From Candidatus Bipolaricaulota bacterium (GTDB lineage: Bacteria; Bipolaricaulota; Bipolaricaulia; Bipolaricaulales; Bipolaricaulaceae), in NCBI GenBank assembly GCA_025060555.1, contig JANXBC010000010.1, positions 1 to 26,991 of the forward strand: a DNA stretch of 26,991 bases, in the 5' to 3' direction. Each line of letters opens with the position of its first letter. Position 1 is the stretch's first letter. Made by a program: the position numbers and the translations under genes. Positions 14,658 to 23,391 of this stretch are shown piece by piece. The notes below the pieces were generated by a model, which was not told the origin of the DNA, did no database searches, and worked only from the letters and a program-made list of their open reading frames with translations.

Positions 14658-17600
14658 TCAAAAGCTTGCGGCCAGGGTAGCCCCCAAGTAAACCGCGACG
14701 CGGACTGGCATGGCACCCAAGAGGAGTCCACCGCTTATGTTCAGCCCCCATTGCGGCGCCAACCTCAGCGCAGCCTCCACCTCGGTTTTGCCCGAAATTT
14801 TCCCATCCTTAAAAGTAAGGCTCGTCTCTAAAGAAATGGGACCAAAATTGAAATTATACTGAAGTCGGTTGGTGGCCTTGCAACCTTGCTCAGGAGCCCA
14901 GGTTAGGACTAGTTCACTTTTCCCCTGTGGGATGTCAAGGCCAAGCCGGGCCTCCAGCGATTGATCCTCGCTAAGCTGCGGAGGATAACGGGGGTGGAGA
15001 AGAATCCTGTAGCTGCGCGTGTAATTAAGGCTGGGCTGAATCCCCGGCCAGGCGGAAGAGGACCAAGAGAGGTCGAAGGAGAAAGCGCGATCCGTGCGTT
15101 CAGTAGCTGGACGGAATCCCTGGGCCGCGGTGAACCGGAGCCCCACGCCGTGAGTAGAGAAATCGAGGTTAGCCAAAGTGGTTCCGGAAACGCGCCATTC
15201 CGCAGGTGTAGCCTCGAGTGCAATCGTTGCTCGTGGAGCGAGTCTCCCCCAAAACGCAGTAACCGGGGCGAGGCGCAATTCCGCGGAGAGATTCCGAGAG
15301 GAACTCCATTCCTCCCGATCAAGTGGGTGGGAGAAATTCTCTTCCCAGGAGAGGGTCCAGGCGTAACCGGTGACCCCGGTCAGCTGGGCTCGAGCCGTGA
15401 GGGTCTCCGTGCCTGGCGCCCCGCGCGTACGGTATGGTCTGGACCAGGAGAGGGAAAGGGCGAGGAAAGACCAAGGTTGATATCGCACTTGCCCGCTCAT
15501 TGTTCCTGCAAGATAGAATTCAGGGGCTGTCAATTTCCCGGATACCCCGAAGTTCCAAGCTGGGTTTTCACCGGCCTGGAACCCCGCTTGGAAATCGGAG
15601 GAAAACTGGGTCTTACGAGACAGTCCGCTTAGGATCGGGTTAAGGGAGAAGCTCACGTTAGCTGGCCCCTTCCAGGTTCCCTCGACGCCGCCGCTCAAGC
15701 GCAGAGCGGGCTTGGTGGTGAGATCCGTGATATCTGCTCTTCCGCTAAGGGTCAAAGAAAGGTCAGGGACAGCGGTGTAACGCGCCGTGAACCGCACGCC
15801 ATGTGCATCACTCCGGCCAGAAGTTCCGATCTCTTCGTAACCGGGGAAACGAGAATAAAGGGCGATCCCAAGCTGCCAGTCGTTCAACTTGCGGCTTAGG
15901 GAAAGGCTAGCCGAGGGCCCGCTCCTCGTGTGCCCGGCCGCGGGAAGATCGGCGAATTGTCCAAGATCGCGGCCGTCAATTCCCGTTTGAGTTTGTGGAA
16001 AGCGCTCAGGTTCCGGGTCAACGCGCCAAAGGGACAAGTTAAAGTCCGCATCCGCTTGGGTGCCGGCCCAAAGGCTTTCCAATCCCAGGCCAAGGGCGGT
16101 GAAATCGCCAGCAAGTACCTGTTCCCCTTCCCGATAGATACCGTCGGGCGCAATGTACCACACAAAGTCTCGCCAGAGGGCAATGGAACGCACAGGAACA
16201 CCATAGGCGACCCAGCCCGCGCCCACCCCCGCCCGCAGCACCCTGATCCCCTCATCTCCCGCCACAAGAAGCTCATCACCGCGCGAAAGGAGGGCGTAGA
16301 TCGGGCCGGGCACCTCCTCCCTTTTCCAGCCCTCTGGACTTAGGCGAAACAGGCCCTCGGTTGTGCCCAAGTACAGGGCCTGAGCCCAAAGGAGGACTGT
16401 GGGCTGCCCGCTTGGGAGGGAAAGCCGCTGCCAATCCAGAGGTTTGCTGAGCGCTGAGGAAGGAGCGATGATGAGCTCAGCCTCGGTGGCCATGTATACC
16501 TGTTTTCCATCGGAAGTCAAGGCCAGAACCTTTGTGCCCTGGAATTTTTCAGTTCGGCCTTCATTCCAGTCATCGGGGTAAAGCCTAGTCCAACTCCGGA
16601 TGCGGTCAAAAGCCCCGGGCTCGGTGAGATCCACAATGGTCAAACCGGCATCGGTGCCGATGAGGAGACGATTGGTAAGGGGAAGAAGACTCAGCGCGGC
16701 CCTACCGGCTAACCCTTCCCCAGCGCCATAGCTAAAAAATCGGCCAGCGCGATAGACAGTAATTCCATTCTGATGAGCAAAAACCAGGACCTCACCATCC
16801 GCTGTGCGTGTGGAAACAATGTTGTTCACCTTATTCCGGCCGGGAAGGCGCGCGTTATCATCGGGAGGAAAGATGTTTTGCGAAAAACCTACCCGCAAAG
16901 AATAATCCCATTCCTCAAGTTTTCCTTGCCAGGAAAGGACGGCAAGGGAGTGGGTATTGGGCATGGTGCGCGAGCTTGGGGAGGGAGAGCCCACATCGGT
17001 GGCCTGCCAAACGCCGATTTGCCCTTGGCCCAACCCCAAGGTTGCACCGAGGAAATAGCGCTCATACTCCGTGGACACCCCAAGGGCACCGCGTTGACGC
17101 TCAAAATCCACACGGAGCTCATCCTGCGGACCAATGGTCACAAAAAGGGTGAGGAGGCCGGCTTCGTAGTCGATGGCATAGTCCACATCCTTGGCAAGAA
17201 GTTGGCCATTGAGATAAACCCGCTCGGACTTAGGGATGACCCCAAGGCCAAGGAAGAAGGTCCCGCCCTCTCGGATGTAGTTGAAGGTTGTGTGGATGGC
17301 CGCGCCAGACCTAAAGAAGTCCTTTGGGAAATCAATTCGCAAGACCCCCTTGCCGGAAAAGACGCGGACGGAATAAGCGGAGAGGAGCGGGTCGCTTAGC
17401 GAGCGGAACTCCCTCTCCCCTGGGAGTCGCGCCTCCACAACCACAGAGTCCTCAAGGATTCCAGTTTCACCCAGGCTGAGGTAGCGCTGGCGGCGGGCTT
17501 CATTTAACGGATAGGCTTCCTCATCCACACGAATCTCGGTGAACGCAGAGAGCCCCGAAAGAAAAGCCTTTTCTAGCTCGCTACCCTCCACAAAAGGATA

Positions 17601-18482
17601 TTCTTTCTTACCCGTTCCGGTCAGACCATAAGCAGCGTTGTAAAGGTCGATGAGATCAAGAACGCGGTTACGCAGGAGGACTTTGGGATCTTGGCGCAAA
17701 AGGAGGACATCTCCTTCATCTTGAAGAACAAGATAAGCTCCTGAAGGAAGTGAGGTTTCCGCGTTTTTCTCCGCTGTTGCCCGCAGATATTCCAGACCCC
17801 AGTTGGCAAGGAATTCCGCAAACCCTTCACCGGTGCGAAACGCAAGCCTTGGTTCGGAAAAACCCTCGATGAATGGCACCCGTAGGGTGAAGAAGTAGAA
17901 GCCTTCCACCGAGGCAAGATAAGGAGCGGGAATCCAAGGTTGGCTGGGGTCTTCATAGTAGAATGTGAGTTCGACCTGGCCAACATTTCCGGTGAAGGTG
18001 AGGGACTCCGAGATCCCCTCCAGTCGTGCCAAAAGGCCGCTTAGAGAAAAGGTTTCGCTGCTGACCGTGATGCGTGCCCCCAAGACGCGTTTGTTGTAAA
18101 CGCCGAGTGCTTCACCTTCATCGCCCACCACGAACCGCCCAAGCTCCGCATACCAGGGCTTGCGATCCACAAGGACAAGGAATTCCTGGAAGCCTGGGCC
18201 GAGCTGATCGTTGAAGCTCGCTTTAATGGTAAGAAAGTCTAAAACCGTTCCCTCTATCTGCGCCCACAGGGATTGGTTTAGGGTCAGCTGCCCTGCTTCC
18301 AGCCCCTCCAAGGAAAGGTGGGTGGGGTCGCCAAAACCCAGGGTAATGCCCCATGTTTTTTGTCCGCTTACTTTGATGGTAAACGACTCACTTGGGGTCT
18401 GGGATCCCACTTCCTGGCCTAAAGATACGCCGACGAATAGCAGGGCCACTATTACACCGAAAATCGATTTTTTCAGGGCCAT
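14658..18482 (-). CDS. Large outer-membrane protein: SprA-like segments, beta-propeller and C-terminal barrel region
   Basis: The 1274-residue protein has a signal peptide (1-22). Residues 35-180 carry strands of the kind LTLNQSLWAQIEG..LTIKASFNDQ..ELGRF. Residues 418-462 read ERVYLNGQLL..DYAIDYEAGLLTL..DELRVDFE, a repeat type I associate with SprA and related large outer-membrane proteins. Residues about 550-830 form propeller-like blades with recurring patterns such as LLIGTDAGLTIV, LYLGTTEGLFRL and LLVAGDEGIRVL. The last 420 residues are alternating amphipathic strands ending in Phe, as expected for an outer-membrane barrel. It is the last gene of a three-gene operon and overlaps the PorV-like gene by 10 bases. 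Role inferred: translocon or attachment component. A generic surface protein is the alternative. Confidence 0.6.
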   Translation of the reverse strand: MALKKSIFGVIVALLFVGVSLGQEVGSQTPSESFTIKVSGQKTWGITLGFGDPTHLSLEGLEAGQLTLNQSLWAQIEGTVLDFLTIKASFNDQLGPGFQEFLVLVDRKPWYAELGRFVVGDEGEALGVYNKRVLGARITVSSETFSLSGLLARLEGISESLTFTGNVGQVELTFYYEDPSQPWIPAPYLASVEGFYFFTLRVPFIEGFSEPRLAFRTGEGFAEFLANWGLEYLRATAEKNAETSLPSGAYLVLQDEGDVLLLRQDPKVLLRNRVLDLIDLYNAAYGLTGTGKKEYPFVEGSELEKAFLSGLSAFTEIRVDEEAYPLNEARRQRYLSLGETGILEDSVVVEARLPGEREFRSLSDPLLSAYSVRVFSGKGVLRIDFPKDFFRSGAAIHTTFNYIREGGTFFLGLGVIPKSERVYLNGQLLAKDVDYAIDYEAGLLTLFVTIGPQDELRVDFERQRGALGVSTEYERYFLGATLGLGQGQIGVWQATDVGSPSPSSRTMPNTHSLAVLSWQGKLEEWDYSLRVGFSQNIFPPDDNARLPGRNKVNNIVSTRTADGEVLVFAHQNGITVYRAGRFFSYGAGEGLAGRAALSLLPLTNRLLIGTDAGLTIVDLTEPGAFDRIRSWTRLYPDDWNEGRTEKFQGTKVLALTSDGKQVYMATEAELIIAPSSALSKPLDWQRLSLPSGQPTVLLWAQALYLGTTEGLFRLSPEGWKREEVPGPIYALLSRGDELLVAGDEGIRVLRAGVGAGWVAYGVPVRSIALWRDFVWYIAPDGIYREGEQVLAGDFTALGLGLESLWAGTQADADFNLSLWRVDPEPERFPQTQTGIDGRDLGQFADLPAAGHTRSGPSASLSLSRKLNDWQLGIALYSRFPGYEEIGTSGRSDAHGVRFTARYTAVPDLSLTLSGRADITDLTTKPALRLSGGVEGTWKGPANVSFSLNPILSGLSRKTQFSSDFQAGFQAGENPAWNFGVSGKLTAPEFYLAGTMSGQVRYQPWSFLALSLSWSRPYRTRGAPGTETLTARAQLTGVTGYAWTLSWEENFSHPLDREEWSSSRNLSAELRLAPVTAFWGRLAPRATIALEATPAEWRVSGTTLANLDFSTHGVGLRFTAAQGFRPATERTDRAFSFDLSWSSSAWPGIQPSLNYTRSYRILLHPRYPPQLSEDQSLEARLGLDIPQGKSELVLTWAPEQGCKATNRLQYNFNFGPISLETSLTFKDGKISGKTEVEAALRLAPQWGLNISGGLLLGAMPVRVAVYLGATLAASF

Positions 18483-19255
18483 CGTAGTCCAAAGGATACG
18501 CGAAAGCTTTGGGGTAGGTCAGGGTGAAGGGTGAAGACCCAGTCCAGCACCATCCCACGGAATTGGACTCCCCCGCCCACACATAAGCCCGTGCTTCGCA
18601 GACCTGCGCGCAGGGCCAGCACCCCGAAATCCACCTCCCCAGCCACGGCCCAGGTGGGCACGGTGAAAATGTCTGTGAACGCCAGGCCCAACGCGCCAAA
18701 AAACCTTGGAAAAGAGTAGGACAGACTTGCGGCCACGGAGAGATCCCGCGCCCAGGTTTCCCCGGAATAGGGAGAGGCGGCAAAAAGAGATTCAGCGACT
18801 AATCCTAGCTCTATGGGGCCAGCCCAAAAGAACCCCAGGTCCACAGACCACCCCCACGATTCCTTAGGCGCTACGGGGCGAAGGAGCCTAGCTTTTCCCC
18901 CGATACCCACCCTTCCAAAGGGGATGCCCACCCCCAGTTGGAAGGCCCAGACCCTATAGCTCAAATCTGCACCGATCCCGCTGCTATCTAGCAAAGTTGC
19001 CGCACCACCAACTACCGGGCCGACCAAGGAAACAGCCCAAACTTGACCGACGCCAAAAAGGGAGGAACACGTGGAATCAAAACGCCAATCTCCGGCAAAC
19101 CCAAGAGTAGCGGGATTAGCAAGGAAGCCAGGGAGAGCAAGGTCCACCCCAAAGAGCGCCCAATCCCGCGCTGGCCGAGCAAGCTCGACCGGGACATCCA
19201 CTGTAGCTCCCAGCACCCCAAAACCGGTCAGAACGAAAGCCAGAAGAAATCTCAC
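18473..19255 (-). CDS. PorV/UPF0164-like outer-membrane beta-barrel protein
   Basis: This 260-residue protein has a signal peptide (about 1-17) followed by a short segment with LANPATLGF (45-53). The N-terminal NPA motif is seen in PorV, PorQ and UPF0164 barrels of the FadL-like class. The rest alternates amphipathic strands rich in Gly and aromatic residues and ends with FRVSFGLRWP, compatible with a 12-14 strand barrel. In type IX secretion PorV shuttles cargo from the translocon to the attachment complex. The assignment is helped by the neighbours: a protease with a FlgD-like sorting domain upstream and a very large outer-membrane protein downstream. The GTG start overlaps the protease stop by four bases. 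The sequence is short for PorV, so a different small barrel is possible. Confidence 0.55.
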   Translation of the reverse strand: MRFLLAFVLTGFGVLGATVDVPVELARPARDWALFGVDLALPGFLANPATLGFAGDWRFDSTCSSLFGVGQVWAVSLVGPVVGGAATLLDSSGIGADLSYRVWAFQLGVGIPFGRVGIGGKARLLRPVAPKESWGWSVDLGFFWAGPIELGLVAESLFAASPYSGETWARDLSVAASLSYSFPRFFGALGLAFTDIFTVPTWAVAGEVDFGVLALRAGLRSTGLCVGGGVQFRGMVLDWVFTLHPDLPQSFRVSFGLRWP

Positions 19256-21321
19256 CGGCTCACCACCACTCTTATGGGGTCTGAAGCGCCTTGATCGGTG
19301 ACAAGAACTGCGAGATACAGGCCACTGGCCACCTGAGCCCCGGAGCGACTGCGAAGATCCCAGCGCACCGTTCCTCCTCCTGGTTCCAGACTTTCCTGCC
19401 AGACCAGGCGGCCGAGAAGATCATAAACGCGCAGCTCAGCCCATTTCACACCTTGAGGAAGTTGGTAGCGGAAAAACGCACCGCTCGATACCGGATTGCC
19501 CAAACCAGCAAGCCAGGGTTTGCTCACGGGCGCGGGTGTGCCCAAGGCAGCCCAGGCCTTGGGAACATCCAGCTTCCCTTTGCCCCAGCTTAAATTCGGG
19601 ACGGGGCCAACGAAGCTATCCACGCGAGCACCGCTTTGAAGCGCGGTTAACGCTTCTTGCCAGGAAAGATTGGGCCGGAGGGAAAGAAGGAGTGCGCAAG
19701 CTCCAGCCACATGGGGCGCGGCCATGCTTGTTCCCGCCAAGACCATGTGCCATCCATCGGGCAAGGCATACCAGGGGGAAACCTGGGCGTCGCGGGAGCG
19801 CGCGGAAGCGATCCACGCCCCTGGGGCAGCCAAATCCGGCTTCAGCCGGCCATCCCGTGTGGGACCACGGGACGAAAACGGAGCAAGGGCTTGAAGCTCA
19901 TAGCCCTCGGCTTTGTAGACCCCAGCTTGGGAGGCCCAGCTCGTTTTCGTCACATAAGCCCCTACGGTGATAACGCGTTCGGCGTTTCCTGGCTCGGCAA
20001 TGCTCATATTTCCATCGCCCTCGAGGAATTCCCCCATTGAGGAGCTCTCAATCCACCCATCTATGCGGCCGCCGAAGATGGGTTCGAACGTGATCCACCA
20101 GGCAGAGCCAGGAGCGGCACGGACCAAGCTGAGGAAAATTTGTTGCGTTTGGTTTAGGGCGTCGACTCCGTTGTCCAGCCAAAGGCTTCCCGCTGCCGAG
20201 GTGAGGCCGCGCGCTTGGCCAGGTGTGACAAGAAGAGTTTCCCCAAGTGGGGAAGTGATGTTCACGCGGAATTGCGCCGGAAATGTGTACCAAAAACGCA
20301 CTACCACGGAGGAGGCGGCGGGAACAATGGTCCAAGTCGTACGGGTGCGAATATCTCCGCCCACATGTATTTTTTTACCCCCTTCATTTCCGGCGGCGGC
20401 CACAACGATGCGTCCGGGGCGGTCAACGAGCGTGGAGACCATGCGTTCAAACGGCCCTGTTCCATCATGGGGACCAGCGTGCCCGCCCAAGGAAATGTTC
20501 ACCACTGCGGGCTTCCCCAAATATTCTGCGACTTCGAACACAAACTTAATGCCGTCTACCACGCTGTCCTCATAAAAGTTGGTCTTCACCACCACCAGTT
20601 CTGCCCCTGGAGCAACGCCGGGAAGGCCCAAGCTCGGGCCGCCAGCAGCGATTGCAGCCACATGGGTCCCATGGCCCATGACATCCGGAACTGGCGAATA
20701 GTTCCCGCTGATGGCCGCCTCAAGATCGCGTTGGGTGTAAACCCGCCCATAGGCTGCCTCCCCGCTCTCGTCCCCCCAAAACGGTGGAAACCAGCCGCTT
20801 CCCGCAGCGGATTGGTCCCAATAAAAAACGATGCGCGTCTTCTCGAGGAATCCATCAGCATCTTGATCCATGCGAAATGCAGGGTGCAGGATATCCACGC
20901 CCGAATCCACGATGCCGATGATCACCCCTTGTCCAGTGGAGCTTTGTGCTCCGTACCAGAGCACGGGAGCACCGATTTCTGGCACGGATCGATCAAGAAG
21001 GGGCTCCACTGGGCGGCTAGCCCAAATGTGTCGCACCTCCGCCATTTCCGCAACGCGTTCGATTTGGGAAAGACTCATGGTGGCGGTGGCTAATGTTCCC
21101 AGGAGGGAGCGGAGGCCCGGCACTTTCGTACTGGCTCCGCTTTGATTTAGTTCCAAGAACACGGGGATTTTCGCATCGGCGGCGTCCTCAGGGTAAAGGG
21201 CAAGGGCAGCGACTTTGGCCTCCGGCGAGGGGTAAAGGAGGGTACGCAACAGGGGATCGAGCTTTTCTGGGCCAGCGAAGGCCAGGAGGGTGGTGAGGAC
21301 CAAAAAGGTGAGCAACTTCAC
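19252..21321 (-). CDS. Secreted subtilisin-like serine protease (S8) with FlgD-like C-terminal sorting domain
   Basis: This 689-residue protein has a signal peptide (1-16), a propeptide-like region to about residue 115, and a peptidase S8 domain. The catalytic residues are Asp139 in GIVDSGVDILHPAF, His217 in MGHGTHVAAIAAG, the oxyanion Asn312 in AAAGNEGG and Ser532 in AGTSMAAPHVAGA. A beta-rich insertion lies between Asn312 and Ser532. Residues 607-689 are a FlgD-type Ig-like domain (GNP..., FRYQLP, LRVYDLLGRLVW, VRWDLRSRSG, VASGLYLAVL). That domain is used as the type A C-terminal sorting signal in type IX secretion. The start is GTG. It is the first gene of the operon, so cargo and presumed export/anchor proteins are made together. 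The S8 family is certain; secretion by a T9SS-like route is inferred. Confidence 0.9.
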   Translation of the reverse strand: MKLLTFLVLTTLLAFAGPEKLDPLLRTLLYPSPEAKVAALALYPEDAADAKIPVFLELNQSGASTKVPGLRSLLGTLATATMSLSQIERVAEMAEVRHIWASRPVEPLLDRSVPEIGAPVLWYGAQSSTGQGVIIGIVDSGVDILHPAFRMDQDADGFLEKTRIVFYWDQSAAGSGWFPPFWGDESGEAAYGRVYTQRDLEAAISGNYSPVPDVMGHGTHVAAIAAGGPSLGLPGVAPGAELVVVKTNFYEDSVVDGIKFVFEVAEYLGKPAVVNISLGGHAGPHDGTGPFERMVSTLVDRPGRIVVAAAGNEGGKKIHVGGDIRTRTTWTIVPAASSVVVRFWYTFPAQFRVNITSPLGETLLVTPGQARGLTSAAGSLWLDNGVDALNQTQQIFLSLVRAAPGSAWWITFEPIFGGRIDGWIESSSMGEFLEGDGNMSIAEPGNAERVITVGAYVTKTSWASQAGVYKAEGYELQALAPFSSRGPTRDGRLKPDLAAPGAWIASARSRDAQVSPWYALPDGWHMVLAGTSMAAPHVAGACALLLSLRPNLSWQEALTALQSGARVDSFVGPVPNLSWGKGKLDVPKAWAALGTPAPVSKPWLAGLGNPVSSGAFFRYQLPQGVKWAELRVYDLLGRLVWQESLEPGGGTVRWDLRSRSGAQVASGLYLAVLVTDQGASDPIRVVVSR

Positions 21322-21326
21322 GATCT

Positions 21327-21332
21327 ATTTTA
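21327..21332 (-). promoter_or_regulatory. Possible -10 element of the protease operon
   Basis: TAAAAT on the minus strand lies five bases before the GTG start of the protease gene. I find no good -35 hexamer, and no Shine-Dalgarno fits between it and the start. If real, it implies a leaderless messenger. Confidence 0.25.
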
Positions 21333-21406
21333 TCCGGGGAAGGAAGTCCTGAGGTTGTGGGCGGACACGAATGAGGTGAAGATTGTGATCCCGAAAGGAG
21401 AGGAGA

Positions 21407-21805
21407 ATGCGTCCAGAATTTTTTGCGCTAGCGGCGGCGATATTTTGGTCGTTGGGATCAGCATTCGGCAAGAAGGGCATGGCTATGGCCGGTTTGTCCC
21501 CCGAGCTTGGGTTATTCCTGCGTTTGGGTCTGTCCGCTCTCCTTGTGTTCCTCCTCGTTCTCCCCAAGATCACGCAGTATGGGGAGAGTTGGGCGAGCCC
21601 GGTGGGAAGAAAGGGGATCCTCTGGGTCCTTGTGTTTGAAGGGGTGCTAGCTGGGACCTTGGGAATGCTTGCGTTTTACACGGCTATTCGCCGTGGTGAG
21701 CTTTCCCGCGTGGTGCCGCTTGCTTTCACCACCCCGCTTTGGGGGTTCCTTTGGGGCATCGCTCTGCAAGGGGAGAGGGTCACCGCGCTCAAGGCCGGGG
21801 GGTAG
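21407..21805 (+). CDS. Single-domain EamA/DMT-type membrane transporter, frameshifted near the 3' end
   Basis: The 132-residue product has four clear hydrophobic helices and EamA-like features: FFALAAAIFWSLGSAFGKKG at the N-terminus, FYTAIRRGELSRVVPLAF in the middle and GERVTALKAGG at the end. Single-domain EamA proteins of about 140-147 residues are known and probably act as dimers; the substrate is not predictable. The start at 21407 follows a good purine-rich ribosome site (AAAGGAGAGGAG). The reading stops right after KAGG, in a G6 tract. One additional base would continue with VVAMLLGIVLLNL, the expected last helix, and stop at 21843. So this is either a sequencing error, a recent loss, or a slippage-controlled gene. 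Confidence 0.65.
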   Translation: MRPEFFALAAAIFWSLGSAFGKKGMAMAGLSPELGLFLRLGLSALLVFLLVLPKITQYGESWASPVGRKGILWVLVFEGVLAGTLGMLAFYTAIRRGELSRVVPLAFTTPLWGFLWGIALQGERVTALKAGG

Positions 21806-21843
21806 TGGCGATGCTCCTGGGGATCGTCCTTTTGAATTTGTGA
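21797..21843 (+). other. G6 tract frameshift and out-of-frame last helix of the EamA gene
   Basis: Six G at 21797-21802 precede the TAG at 21803. Reading on from 21802 in the +1-corrected frame gives 13 further residues, VVAMLLGIVLLNL, then TGA at 21841-21843. This segment is an obvious membrane helix and restores the normal single-EamA length of about 147 residues. Confidence 0.65.
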
Positions 21844-21868
21844 CAGGTTTGTTCTAATTTGATATAAT
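21840..21868 (+). promoter_or_regulatory. Sigma-70 promoter of the padR-ABC importer operon
   Basis: GTGACA (21840-21845) is followed after exactly 17 bases by a perfect TATAAT (21863-21868). The predicted start is only about five bases before the padR ATG at 21881. A weak inverted pair GTTC (21851-21854) and GAAC (21876-21879) brackets the -10. It could be part of a PadR operator, though no classical PadR ATGT/ACAT palindrome is seen. Confidence 0.6.
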
Positions 21869-21880
21869 CCATAATGAACT

Positions 21881-22399
21881 ATGAGCGAGGCGTTCCCCGT
21901 GGGGCCAGTGATCCTCGGCTACTTGGAAGTGCTTGGCCCCACCCACGGCTATGAACTCCTCTCCCGCCTCCATGCGGATCTTGGCCGCGTCTGGCGTGTG
22001 GCTCCAAGCCAGCTTTACTCCACCCTCACCCGCTTAGAAAAGCACGGCCTCATCACCGGAGAGCGTGAGGAACAGGAAAATCGCCCCCCACGCATCCGCT
22101 ACGCCCTCACACAAAAAGGCCGGGAATTCTTCTGGTCTTGGGTCACCTCACCTGTGCCGCGTGTCCGCCTGCTCCGTGCTGAGCTTTTGCCAAAACTTTT
22201 CTTCCTCCTTCAACTTGCTCCAAACCGCCTCCCCGCGCTGCTCTCCGCACAAAGGGAAATCCTTATTTCGCTGCGGGCTAAGGTGGAGGCGGAATGTCCT
22301 GCCGATCGATTTCAGCAAATCTTGCAGCACTTTCGCCTCGCCCAACTGGCCGCTGGTCTCACGTGGATCAACGCCCTTTTGGAAAAGGAGGTCCGTTGA
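21881..22399 (+). CDS. PadR-family transcriptional regulator
   Basis: The 172-residue protein begins with the PadR winged helix-turn-helix: ILGYLEVLGPTHGYELLSRL, then SQLYSTLTRLEKHGLI, then a wing with IRYALTQKGREFF. A helical C-terminal part (about 95-170) fits the Vir/PadR-C type that mediates dimerisation. PadR proteins usually repress their own operon and a linked transporter or enzyme until a ligand binds. Here padR is the first gene of an operon with an ABC importer, and its stop overlaps the next start (TGATG). The ATG at 21881 is preferred over one at 21874, which is out of frame. There is no Shine-Dalgarno, consistent with a nearly leaderless messenger. The ligand is unknown. Confidence 0.9.
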   Translation: MSEAFPVGPVILGYLEVLGPTHGYELLSRLHADLGRVWRVAPSQLYSTLTRLEKHGLITGEREEQENRPPRIRYALTQKGREFFWSWVTSPVPRVRLLRAELLPKLFFLLQLAPNRLPALLSAQREILISLRAKVEAECPADRFQQILQHFRLAQLAAGLTWINALLEKEVR

Positions 22400-23391
22400 T
22401 GCATAGGAGCCTCATTGTTCTTTGTTTGACCGTTTTCGTAATGGGCACAGGGCAGGTCCTCGTGGTGGATCAAGCTGGACGGGAAGTGGTTGTGCCCGGC
22501 CAGCCCGCCCGAATTGCCAGCGCTTTTGGGGTCGCCACCGCTTACCTCTACCCGCTCATCAACCCTGAGCAGATCGTGGCTGCTCGCTACCTTGGCGTCC
22601 CTGATCACCCCCTCTCCCAAGCGGTGATGGCCCGCATCGATCCGCGGTACCAAGAAAAAGCCCTGGGAGCGGAAATCACCGCCGAAGAGCTTGTCGCCAG
22701 AAACGTGGACCTCGTATTCGCTGGACTCAAGCACAAGGACTTGGCCCAAATACTGGCGGAAGTGGGTATTCCGACCATCCTCATTGGGCCAGAAACGTTC
22801 GAGGGCGTTCAGGAGGCTACTTTGCTGGTGGGGCGGGCTCTAAGCCAAGGGGACCGCGCCCAAGCGTTGATCGATTTTTATCAGGCAGTTCTAGCGGCCA
22901 TCGCCGGGGCCACCGCGAGTATCCCACAAGGAGAGCGGCCCAAGGTGCTCGTCCTCGGCACAGCAGCCCTGCGGGTAGCCAGCGGCGCCATGTATCAGTC
23001 GCGGATGATCGAGCTTGCCGGGGGCGTTTCCGTAACCGCGGGCCTTCCTGGCTCTTGGCAGAACGTAAATATCGAACAGGTCATGATCTGGAACCCAGAT
23101 GTGATCGTTATTGTCCCCTATAGTTCGGTGAACCCCGCCGATCTTCGGCGCGATCCCTTTTGGGCCGAGATCAAGGCCGTAAAATCTGGCCACGTCTACA
23201 AAATGCCCCAACTCCTCTTCGCTTGGGACACGCCCATCCCCGAGTCCGTTTTGGGGATCCTTTGGTTGGCTGAGCTCCTCCATCCTGGTCGCGTTGCGTT
23301 GAGCCTAAGCGAGACCATCCGCAAATTCTATGGCGAGTTTTACCGATGCGAACTATCTTGGGAAGAACTGAGCGCGCTTCTGGCCGAGTAA
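22399..23391 (+). CDS. ABC importer substrate-binding protein, FepB/BtuF class
   Basis: This 330-residue protein has a signal peptide (about 1-18) and a type III periplasmic-binding fold. The first strand reads VVDQAGREVVVPGQPARIA, the typical opening of iron-siderophore, heme and cobalamin binders. Then come DLVFAGLKHKDLAQIL, IPTILIGPETF and NIEQVMIWNPDVIVIVPY. No lipobox Cys is visible, so the mature protein should be free in the periplasm. The ATG at 22399 overlaps the padR stop and has AAGGAGG (22385-22391) eight bases upstream. The ligand cannot be read from sequence; an iron chelate, heme or another metal complex are all possible. Confidence 0.88.
   Translation: MHRSLIVLCLTVFVMGTGQVLVVDQAGREVVVPGQPARIASAFGVATAYLYPLINPEQIVAARYLGVPDHPLSQAVMARIDPRYQEKALGAEITAEELVARNVDLVFAGLKHKDLAQILAEVGIPTILIGPETFEGVQEATLLVGRALSQGDRAQALIDFYQAVLAAIAGATASIPQGERPKVLVLGTAALRVASGAMYQSRMIELAGGVSVTAGLPGSWQNVNIEQVMIWNPDVIVIVPYSSVNPADLRRDPFWAEIKAVKSGHVYKMPQLLFAWDTPIPESVLGILWLAELLHPGRVALSLSETIRKFYGEFYRCELSWEELSALLAE

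Noticed and set aside
20215..21093. Plus-strand frame of 292 codons opposite the subtilisin-like protease
   Set aside because: Antisense to the protease catalytic domain, with no independent domain or ribosome site.
21800..21880. Cobalamin or other riboswitch before the padR-ABC importer operon
   Set aside because: The predicted transcript starts only a few bases before the padR start codon, so there is no room for an aptamer.
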